DNA from: an uncultured Peptococcaceae bacterium
Lineage (GTDB): Bacteria; Bacillota; Limnochordia; Darwinibacteriales; Darwinibacteriaceae
Direction of reading: 5' to 3'
Length of the DNA stretch: 5,130 nucleotides
NCBI GenBank assembly: GCA_937988745.1
Contig: CALKAR010000226.1
Location: forward strand, 1-5,130
The number at the start of each line of letters is the position of its first letter. Positions within the stretch are counted from its first letter, which is position 1. A model generated the notes under the pieces. The model saw nothing but the letters and a program-made list of their open reading frames with translations. It was not told the origin of the DNA and did not search any database. The position numbers and the translations under genes are program-made. Shown piece after piece: positions 1-5,069 of the stretch.

Positions 1-2
1 TC

Positions 3-170
3 GAAAAGTTCATTACCGAGCCACACCCATGTTTCTTCTGTGTGGCTACCGAAGACGACCCCGACCGCCGGTTCCCGGCGGCGCCCCTGCCAACGCTTTT
101 CACACTTTCTGGTGCCCTCCAAGACGAAAAGTCAGTTGCCGAAGAAATCTCTCTGGTACATTGGCACTAA
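3..170 (+). CDS. 3' end of an unidentified upstream gene (partial)
   Basis: Frame 3 is open from the left edge to a TAA at 168-170 and gives 55 residues with a protein-like composition. The stretch is acidic and mixed, reads ...TEDDPDRRF... in the middle and ends LVHWH. A CxxC pair (Cys-Phe-Phe-Cys) lies at bases 30-41. Third codon positions are strongly G/C between about 50 and 95, which supports coding in this frame. The stop lies 54 bases before the traA start, so the gene could be co-transcribed with traA. I do not recognise the family. The two other plus frames are also open here until about 200, so part of this openness is due to GC-rich sequence, and the stretch could instead be non-coding DNA upstream of traA. 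The product starts outside the window. Confidence 0.45.
   Translation, partial: EKFITEPHPCFFCVATEDDPDRRFPAAPLPTLFTLSGALQDEKSVAEEISLVHWH
19..47. repeat. Inverted repeat upstream of relaxase gene
   Basis: Perfect 8-bp arms AGCCACAC (19-26) and GTGTGGCT (40-47) enclose a 13-base pyrimidine-rich spacer. MobF relaxases recognise a hairpin beside the nick site, and oriT often lies close to the relaxase gene, so this is a possible oriT component. I see no diagnostic nic sequence, and the repeat sits inside a possible coding region. The repeat itself is certain; an oriT role is speculative. Confidence 0.35.
65..81. repeat. GC-rich short hairpin
   Basis: Perfect 7-bp arms CCGCCGG (65-71) and CCGGCGG (75-81) flank a TTC loop. 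No T-tract follows immediately, so it is not a convincing intrinsic terminator. It lies 18 bases after the 19-47 inverted repeat and may be a second element of the same site, or chance structure in GC-rich coding DNA. Confidence 0.3.
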
Positions 171-210
171 AGTGCTTTGCTGCGCTCAGAGTGGCGGTTA
201 GGTGAGACGA

Positions 211-216
211 AGGAGG
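211..216 (+). promoter_or_regulatory. Strong Shine-Dalgarno deciding the traA start
   Basis: AGGAGG lies 8 bases before GTG 225. This favours GTG 225 over the in-frame TTG at 177, which would add 16 residues with no family resemblance and would place this purine run inside the gene. Confidence 0.85.
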
Positions 217-224
217 GCAACGGC

Positions 225-3200
225 GTGTTAACTATCGCGAGAATGAACGCGCATTCCGTTGCCTATTATCAGTCCACTGTGGAGGAAAAACAGGGGCCTG
301 ATTCCTACTATTCTGAGGACGGAACGAAGCCTGCCGAGGTATGGATTAAGGCGGCGCATGCGACAAATTCGACGTTTGTTTCAACGCATTTAGGCGTTGA
401 AAACGGCGAGACTGTCGACGGTAAAACGGTTCATGATTGGTTCGATAACGCCGTTGCTCCGAGTGGGGCAAAGCTCGGTCGGGCACCAGGAGCAGATGGT
501 GTTCCTGGTTTCGATCTGACTTTTTGCGCGCCAAAATCAGTGTCGTTGCTATGGGGATTAGGAGATGATCCGGAGCTGCGAACGCTCATTGATCACGCCC
601 ACCAGGAGGCTGTGTCCGAGGCGTTGGACTATGTCAGTGAGCACGCTGGGTATACCCGTCGGCAAGACCCGACGGTATCTGAAAAGCGGTTGATGATTGA
701 AAAACTTCGCGGTATTTCTGGCGTGAAATATGAGCATCGGACATCACGTGCGGGTGATCCTCATGTGCATTCTCACGTGTTGTTGGCGAATAAACAACTG
801 TGCCAAGACGGCAAGATTCGCACGCTGGATTCGAAGGGAATCTATCACGAAGCACGCGCTGCCGGCATGGTGTACCAAGCAACCTTGCGCGAGATTTTAA
901 GCAGAAAACTTGGCCTTGAATGGGGCGAAATTGTTAACGGTTGCGCGGAAATTTCTGGCCTTGATGATCGAAAAGTGTTGGCAGATTTCTCTACTCGGGC
1001 ACGAGAAATTGACCAGTGGCAAGAAAATAATGGACTAGAAACACGCAGTAACTATCAACGCATCGCGCAGAAAATTACGCGCCAAACAAAAGATCTAGAC
1101 GTTAGTTTGGACGAATTAGAGACGCAGTGGGCGCAGCGTGAGCATAGCGAAACAGTGCGCGGGTTTATCGCTTCTTTGGATAAGAATCCGGGTAATGATG
1201 GTGCGCAGATCTACCGTTATGGCATCGAATCTCTTCCTGATTCGGCTGACATTTTGGCTGAAGTTATTGCCGAACGTTCCACGTTTACGCGTGCCGATGT
1301 CGCGGAAAAAGTCGCAGAACTTCTGCCTGTAGGAGCAGTCGAGCCTCACTTGATGCTGCGTACTATTGAATCTTTAACAGATGCGGCACTAGCTTCTGAT
1401 GATTCTTTATCGGTGACTCCGGATAAAGATCCAGCGGTTGATAACACTCAACGCGAGGGCGCACAGAGGTTTACAACGACTGCAGTTATCGATGAAGTTG
1501 AACAAGCAGTTCGACTGGCAACTGATGTTGTTGACGCTGGAGTTAGCGCGGAAAGTATTAAACCTGTCCCTGGTGCACTGTCTGAAAATCAAGCATCAGC
1601 AATGCGCCAGGTCGTGAAGTCGCCATATCGAGCCAGCGTTATTGTCGCTCCAGCGGGCGCTGGTAAAACCTCATCGCTTAAAGCTGCCCGCAGTGCATGG
1701 GAGCATGCAGGAAAAACAGTTGTTGGTCTTGCACCAACGGGTAAAGCTGCCGATGTCATGGTCGGTGAAGCTGTCGCGGATGAATCGATGACTATTGCTC
1801 GCGCATTGCGGGTGGGGAATGCGTCAACGCCTAGACAACGCGCCAGGGCGTTGGGCTGGGATAGAAATACTGTCGTTGTTGTTGACGAAGCCGGCATGGT
1901 GGCTAGTCCTGAACTCGTCGAGATTCTGAGTACGGTGAAAGCAGCAGGTGCTCGCACTGTCTTAGTTGGCGACCCTCGGCAGTACTCGGCGGTGAAAGCT
2001 CGTTCTGGTCTGCTCGCGACGTTGTCTGAAGAACTACCTGATGCTGTTGAACTAACCGAGGTATTCCGTCAGCGTAGCGAGAAAGAACGCGAGGCTTCTA
2101 CCTGGCTGCGCAGCGGAGATAAAGGACTTATTGAGCGTGCTGCGCAATGGTATGCGGATAATAATCGTGTTCACGCGGGCTCTGTGACCGCGATGCTCGA
2201 TGATGCTTTGGCAGGCTGGGCGAAAGATACTGAACATGGGAAACAGTCACTGCTTATTGCCTCTACCCGTGAACAAGTGGGTGCGCTTAATGCCGCGGCG
2301 CAGAAAACACGTGCCGACCGTGGCGAACTAGACCTTCAACAGTCGCGTATTCGCCTATCAGATGGGCTGGAAGCGTATATCGGCGATACGATTTTGACCC
2401 GCAGCAATGACTACGAGCTGGTGACCAGTGCCGGAGACGTAGTGCGTAATGGTCAGCGCTGGATGGTGGAATCTTTTACTGCTGATGGGGCTGCGCAGGT
2501 ACGTCGCCTTGATGATACTTCCGCCACTGTGACGTTAAGTAGCGACTATCTACGAGATAGCGCGCAATTAGGCTATGCCTCGACTGGTCATTCAGCACAA
2601 GGCGCCACTGTAGATATTGCCCGTGTGGTCTCTGGCGTTGGCCAGTTAGATAAAGCCAGTGTGTATGTTCCGATGACGCGAGGGCGTGACGGAAACTTCC
2701 TGTATATCACCGAAGAACAGCCTGGAGATTCTGATACTGGCCATGGCAAGACGCGGCTTAAATACCGGCGGGAATCCAAAGGATATGCCCGTGACCTGCT
2801 GGCTAATGCAGCACAGCGTGACCGTGGAGATGTTACCCCGCATACGTTGTATGGCCAGGCACGTCGAGATTGGGCGTTGAATCGCTTGTTGACGGGTGCC
2901 GTAAAAGATCCGTTTAGAGGAACTGCGATTGCTGCGTATATGAAAGGTTTTGAACAACGGAGAAGCAATCGTTTCCACGCGCACTTTGATATGTCGCCAG
3001 AGCTTGTCCTTGATAAGCGCGATGATATTAAAGGTGGGACAAGCGACGAGCGCGTTGCGCGCCGTCATGTACAGCTTTTGGACGAGCGCGCGCAAGCTCA
3101 ACAACAACGAGAAGAAATAGCGCCGCAGCTAGAGCAAGAAAAGTCCAAGCTCGCCATGCTAAAAGAGCAAGACCGAGACTTAGAATCTCGCGTGTGGGAT

Positions 3201-3641
3201 GCACGAAGTATGTATAACAATGCGGAGCGCAGCCTTTCGCGGGCGCAGTCGACACAGCAATCGCGCGGCTTGTTTAAGAAACTTCTCCACGGAGCATCTG
3301 ATCAGGCGAAGGTGGATGAGCTTACCCAGGAACTCGAGCAAGCGCAGCAGGTGTATGAAGAAATAAGCCAGCAGCATGACGCACTTGCAGCCGAACTCGA
3401 GGTACAGAAGGACACCGTGGAGAGACTGCGCGAGCGCGATGGCGAGCTGGAAGACAGAATGGGCTTCTTGGACTCCATGCTGTTTTTGACAGAAAACGGG
3501 ACGAGTCCATTTGCTGAAGATCAACCAGATTCCTTTTCCTCATCAGCTGATAGCTACCTCGGATATGACGATAGCTATGACATGAGTAGCTCTCCTGTTT
3601 TTGGGCTTGGTGATGATTCATCTGATGGGATGGAACTCTAA
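225..3641 (+). CDS. traA: MobF-family conjugative relaxase/helicase (TraA/TrwC type)
   Basis: This is a 1138-residue relaxase that nicks oriT, stays covalently attached to the strand through a tyrosine, and unwinds plasmid DNA for conjugative transfer. Numbering is from GTG 225. Relaxase domain, about 1-300: tyrosine pairs Y14-Y15 and Y28-Y29; the GFDLTF motif with D97; the metal-binding triad H171, H182 and H184 in HRTSR...HVHSH, with the same 11/13 spacing as TraI and TrwC. A linker with a small helical segment (about 350-370) follows. RecD-like helicase, about 445-835: Walker A PAGAGKT 476-482 (K481); Walker B DEAGM from D554; GDPRQ 582-586; TEVFRQ 611-616; motif V GYASTGHSAQGATVD 783-797; motif VI YVPMTRGR 814-821. 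A Glu/Gln/Arg-rich coiled coil follows at about 945-1080, then a Ser/Asp-rich acidic tail to the end. The length and order are normal for actinobacterial TraA, and every key residue is present, so the enzyme is probably active. Confidence 0.95.
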   Translation: MLTIARMNAHSVAYYQSTVEEKQGPDSYYSEDGTKPAEVWIKAAHATNSTFVSTHLGVENGETVDGKTVHDWFDNAVAPSGAKLGRAPGADGVPGFDLTFCAPKSVSLLWGLGDDPELRTLIDHAHQEAVSEALDYVSEHAGYTRRQDPTVSEKRLMIEKLRGISGVKYEHRTSRAGDPHVHSHVLLANKQLCQDGKIRTLDSKGIYHEARAAGMVYQATLREILSRKLGLEWGEIVNGCAEISGLDDRKVLADFSTRAREIDQWQENNGLETRSNYQRIAQKITRQTKDLDVSLDELETQWAQREHSETVRGFIASLDKNPGNDGAQIYRYGIESLPDSADILAEVIAERSTFTRADVAEKVAELLPVGAVEPHLMLRTIESLTDAALASDDSLSVTPDKDPAVDNTQREGAQRFTTTAVIDEVEQAVRLATDVVDAGVSAESIKPVPGALSENQASAMRQVVKSPYRASVIVAPAGAGKTSSLKAARSAWEHAGKTVVGLAPTGKAADVMVGEAVADESMTIARALRVGNASTPRQRARALGWDRNTVVVVDEAGMVASPELVEILSTVKAAGARTVLVGDPRQYSAVKARSGLLATLSEELPDAVELTEVFRQRSEKEREASTWLRSGDKGLIERAAQWYADNNRVHAGSVTAMLDDALAGWAKDTEHGKQSLLIASTREQVGALNAAAQKTRADRGELDLQQSRIRLSDGLEAYIGDTILTRSNDYELVTSAGDVVRNGQRWMVESFTADGAAQVRRLDDTSATVTLSSDYLRDSAQLGYASTGHSAQGATVDIARVVSGVGQLDKASVYVPMTRGRDGNFLYITEEQPGDSDTGHGKTRLKYRRESKGYARDLLANAAQRDRGDVTPHTLYGQARRDWALNRLLTGAVKDPFRGTAIAAYMKGFEQRRSNRFHAHFDMSPELVLDKRDDIKGGTSDERVARRHVQLLDERAQAQQQREEIAPQLEQEKSKLAMLKEQDRDLESRVWDARSMYNNAERSLSRAQSTQQSRGLFKKLLHGASDQAKVDELTQELEQAQQVYEEISQQHDALAAELEVQKDTVERLRERDGELEDRMGFLDSMLFLTENGTSPFAEDQPDSFSSSADSYLGYDDSYDMSSSPVFGLGDDSSDGMEL

Positions 3642-3681
3642 ACCAGCTAGTAGCACGGTATAAAACATGCCACTACCAGGT
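3642..3681. repeat. Imperfect hairpin just after traA
   Basis: Arms 3642-3655 and 3668-3681 pair at 11 of 14 positions around an A-rich 12-base loop, starting at the last base of the traA stop region. No T-run follows, so it is a weak terminator candidate at best. It could act as an mRNA 3'-end structure. It abuts the half-site array that begins at 3683. Confidence 0.3.
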
Positions 3682-3682
3682 A

Positions 3683-3730
3683 AACTGTAGAACTGTATTT
3701 ACGGGATACAGTTCTACAGTTATACAGTTC
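3683..3730. repeat. Phased array of six CTGTA-type half-sites (candidate centromere/operator)
   Basis: Half-sites CTGTA (3685, 3693), TACGG (3700) and TACAG (3707, 3715, 3723) start 8, 7, 7, 8 and 8 bases apart. Two point one way and four the other. As a consequence the DNA has perfect 16-bp inverted arms (3683-3698 and 3706-3721) around a 7-base centre, plus an extra ATACAGTTC copy at 3722-3730. Tandem 7-8 bp steps are typical of sites read by ribbon-helix-helix proteins (heptads of omega-type proteins, boxes of ParG). An RHH gene lies at 4830-5069, and the same half-sites recur at 4799-4826. The site is non-coding, between the convergent traA and XRE genes. The 65 bases after it (3731-3795) show nothing else I can support. 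Confidence 0.75.
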
Positions 3731-3795
3731 TGGCTTCTGGTGGCGCGATAGAAGTCATAAAAATTGGGTATTGCAACTAGCGGGCTGGCGATGGT

Positions 3796-4041
3796 CTAGA
3801 CGTTATTCTTTGGCGCTCGCTTGAGACTAGCGACGATTGTGGCAGCGTCTACGTCTAGAACTGTTGCCAGGGTGAGCAAATTAAGCACCGAGAGATTCCG
3901 CTCCCCGCGCTCAATGGAACTGACATATGTCCGATGGAGTCCTGAAAGGTGGGCAAGGTTTTCTTGCGACAACCCCTTTTTCTTGCGAGCAGACCGGACT
4001 CGGTTGCCTACTTCCTGCAATAGGCGCTGATCTTCAACCAC
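3796..4041 (-). CDS. XRE-family regulator resembling restriction-modification controller (C) proteins
   Basis: This 81-residue single-domain DNA-binding protein has an HTH of the XRE/Cro-CI class (about 11-68): LSQENLAHLSG as scaffold helix and HRTYVSSIERGERN (36-49) as recognition helix and turn. The R37-T38-Y39 and R48-N49 pattern aligns by eye with the DNA-contacting RTY and RN residues I recall for C proteins such as C.Esp1396I, and the length also fits that class. The start is GTG 4041, because an in-frame TAG immediately precedes it. The upstream ribosome-binding site is weak (GGA a few bases before). The gene is divergent from the ParA-like gene, and a C-box-like palindrome lies 22 bases upstream, so autoregulation with control of the neighbour is likely. 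No restriction or methylase gene is in the window. It may simply be a generic plasmid XRE repressor. Confidence 0.88.
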   Translation of the reverse strand: MVEDQRLLQEVGNRVRSARKKKGLSQENLAHLSGLHRTYVSSIERGERNLSVLNLLTLATVLDVDAATIVASLKRAPKNNV

Positions 4042-4063
4042 CTATCCAGAATCGAGCGGTGAA

Positions 4064-4089
4064 CCCTTAGAGTCGACAGACTATAAGTA
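4064..4089 (-). promoter_or_regulatory. C-box-like double operator in the XRE/ParA-like divergent region
   Basis: Read on the minus strand: TACT-TAT-AGTC (4089-4079), a 4-base spacer TGTC, then GACT-CTA-AGGG (4074-4064). Against the C-protein consensus GACT-N3-AGTC, the units match 7 of 8 and 6 of 8 positions, with the inter-unit gap I recall for C-protein operators. The inner arms AGTC (4071-4074) and GACT (4079-4082) form a perfect inverted repeat. The site overlaps TATA-like sequence usable as a -10 in both directions (TATAAG 4082 on plus, TATAGT from 4085 on minus), so an occupied site could repress both genes. The -35 elements are poor and I cannot define either promoter firmly. Confidence 0.5.
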
Positions 4090-4115
4090 TCATTTTGGAA
4101 GAATCCACAACGCAC

Positions 4116-4122
4116 GGGAAGG
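4116..4122 (+). promoter_or_regulatory. Ribosome-binding site deciding the ParA-like start
   Basis: GGGAAGG ends 5 bases before ATG 4128. This start places the beta-strand IISVANLKGG at the N-terminus, as in other ParA proteins. The upstream in-frame TTG 4095 would add 11 unrelated residues and place the ribosome-binding site inside the gene. Confidence 0.75.
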
Positions 4123-4127
4123 CAGAC

Positions 4128-4748
4128 ATGATTATCTCAGTGGCAAACCTTAAAGGCGGCCTCATGCGCAGCACCAATGCCGCGCTATTGGCAGAAGCGT
4201 ATAGCCGGATGGGCAAAAACGTCGCTATCGCAGACACATCATGGGACGGAGGGGCAGCACACTGGCTCAAGCTTGCACATCAAAACGGCAATGTCAGCCC
4301 CATTGAGGTTCACGAGTTTCCGATTGATGCGATGCTACAAGCTCATCAGATAGCTGAGCTTGGCGACGAGCTTCGCGCCAATATTCAACAGCTTGAGGAA
4401 TCTCTTGGCGATGATGCAGTCGTCATCGTCGACACCAATGCGCGCCAGGAGCAGAAGCTGCGAGAGCTAGATAGCATCGTCGACTGTGTCGCAGTACCCT
4501 TTGATGGCTCGTCGATGTCTGTTGAACCAACACGTCGAACCCTTTTGGCTATCAATGCGCCGACCATCATGTTTGGCTGTGGCCCGAGAGCGGATGAACC
4601 TATGTATCAAGAAATGTTGAACAAGGTAGGCGTTAAAGCGACCCGCGAAGCGAGCGCTGCCATAGGTTATAGCGAGGATGCTCAGCGCTGCCGTATTCCC
4701 GATGATATGCCGGATTATGAAGCGTTGGCCTCTGAGTTAATTCAGTAA
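4128..4748 (+). CDS. ParA-family partition ATPase homologue with degenerate nucleotide-binding motifs
   Basis: This is a 206-residue protein of the small type Ib ParA/ParF size class, without an N-terminal HTH. Features from ATG 4128: strand MIISVAN; deviant Walker A region with the signature lysine K9 in KGG kept, but followed by L-M-R-S-T where the family has V/S-G-K-S/T-T. The P-loop lysine is therefore R14 and its glycine is M13. The DxD motif reads D36-T-S38, so the residue equivalent to the hydrolytic aspartate of Soj (D40) is serine. Walker B-like VVIVDT keeps D102. The C-terminal part (YEALASELI) looks like normal ParA. Family function: ATP-driven plasmid segregation on the nucleoid with a centromere-binding partner. 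With these changes, standard ATP binding and hydrolysis are doubtful. The frame is open and the RBS good, so it is not an obvious pseudogene. It is divergent from the XRE gene and converges on the RHH gene. Confidence 0.88.
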   Translation: MIISVANLKGGLMRSTNAALLAEAYSRMGKNVAIADTSWDGGAAHWLKLAHQNGNVSPIEVHEFPIDAMLQAHQIAELGDELRANIQQLEESLGDDAVVIVDTNARQEQKLRELDSIVDCVAVPFDGSSMSVEPTRRTLLAINAPTIMFGCGPRADEPMYQEMLNKVGVKATREASAAIGYSEDAQRCRIPDDMPDYEALASELIQ

Positions 4749-4796
4749 ACGATGCTCGCGGCGGGTGAAATAACGCCGATGAACAGGGAACCTGCA

Positions 4797-4848
4797 TAGC
4801 TGTAAATACAGCACCCGTAAATACGGCAGCTAGTTTTTATACTTTTTT
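4797..4848 (+). terminator. Possible terminator of the ParA-like gene
   Basis: Outer arms TAGCTG (4797-4802) and CAGCTA (4827-4832) enclose two small palindromes. They are followed on the plus strand by GTTTTT (4833-4838) and TTTTTT (4843-4848). The T-tracts lie inside the 3' end of the opposite-strand RHH gene, where they encode Lys codons, so they may have no transcriptional role. The stem is weak; the palindromes are better explained as protein-binding sites. Confidence 0.3.
4799..4826. repeat. Second array of CTGTA/CCGTA half-sites: two palindromes
   Basis: Two palindromes lie side by side: GCTGTA-AA-TACAGC (4799-4812) and CCGTA-AA-TACGG (4815-4826). Half-sites start at 4800, 4807, 4815 and 4822, in steps of 7, 8 and 7. 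A one-mismatch copy (CTGCA) at 4792 keeps the 8-base step. The 12-base core CYGTAAATACRG also occurs once, reversed, inside the first array at 3693-3704. The array sits between the convergent stops of the ParA-like and RHH genes, almost touching the RHH stop. A binding site for the RHH protein (centromere or 3' regulatory site) is the most economical reading. Confidence 0.7.
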
Positions 4849-5069
4849 AGCTCTGCTTCTACGGCATCATGAATAATCTCTCGCATGGTCACAGACTGCA
4901 AAGCTGCGGCAGCTTTGAGCTCACGGTGAAGACGTGAATCAAGCTCCACGGTGAGCTTGACAGTGTGATCGCTTTGATTGCGTGAGGCAAAGGCTTTGCC
5001 AATATCCGCTGACTCTCGCGCGGCGGATTTAGGCTGACGCTTCATTGAATTGGTCTTTTGAACGGCCAT
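4830..5069 (-). CDS. Small ribbon-helix-helix protein, ParG-like centromere-binding candidate
   Basis: This 79-residue basic protein has a flexible Lys/Arg/Ser-rich tail (1-34) and a C-terminal ribbon-helix-helix: strand HTVKLTVEL (35-43), helix DSRLHRELKAAAALQ (44-58), helix TMREIIHDAVEAELKKY (61-77). This is the layout and size of ParG (76 residues: mobile tail plus RHH). ParG dimerises through the ribbon, binds centromere repeats, represses its operon and stimulates ParF with its tail; the same roles are inferred here. The start ATG 5069 is supported by AAGGAG 8 bases upstream and by a TAATG overlap with the preceding gene, indicating translational coupling. Phased repeats suited to an RHH protein lie just past its stop and at 3683-3730. 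It could alternatively be a CopG/Arc-type repressor or an antitoxin, but no toxin-like gene is seen downstream. Confidence 0.87.
   Translation of the reverse strand: MAVQKTNSMKRQPKSAARESADIGKAFASRNQSDHTVKLTVELDSRLHRELKAAAALQSVTMREIIHDAVEAELKKYKN

Noticed and set aside
65..90. tRNA T-arm suggested by GGTTC at 70-74
   Set aside because: The loop would be only 3 bases and no acceptor, D or anticodon arms can be folded around it.
177..224. N-terminal extension of the relaxase from TTG 177
   Set aside because: The 16 added residues do not resemble relaxase N-termini, and the ideal AGGAGG at 211-216 points to GTG 225.
2646..3107. Minus-strand open frame of 153 residues within traA
   Set aside because: It lies antisense to conserved helicase motif VI and the following domain, has no recognisable domain and no supporting context. 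It is a shadow of the real gene.
3322..3621. Minus-strand open frames opposite the traA coiled coil
   Set aside because: Composition (His/Arg/Leu-rich, low complexity) follows from antisense reading of Glu/Gln-rich codons; no ribosome-binding site or homology is apparent.
3683..3721. Intrinsic terminator between traA and the XRE gene
   Set aside because: The stem is long but AT-rich and no T-run follows on either strand. The phased half-sites explain the symmetry better, although some termination effect cannot be excluded.
3683..3730. CRISPR-like repeats or replication iterons
   Set aside because: The units are only 8 bases with no unique spacers, and no replication initiator gene is in the window. 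Short phased units fit an RHH-bound site better.
4095..4127. Longer start of the ParA-like gene at TTG 4095
   Set aside because: GGGAAGG sits 5 bases before ATG 4128, and ParA proteins begin with the beta-strand found there. The extra residues are not ParA-like.
4095..4748. Pseudogene call for the ParA-like gene
   Set aside because: Despite the changed motifs there is no stop, frameshift or loss of the start signal, and the rest of the fold is preserved, so a functional non-canonical protein is the safer call.
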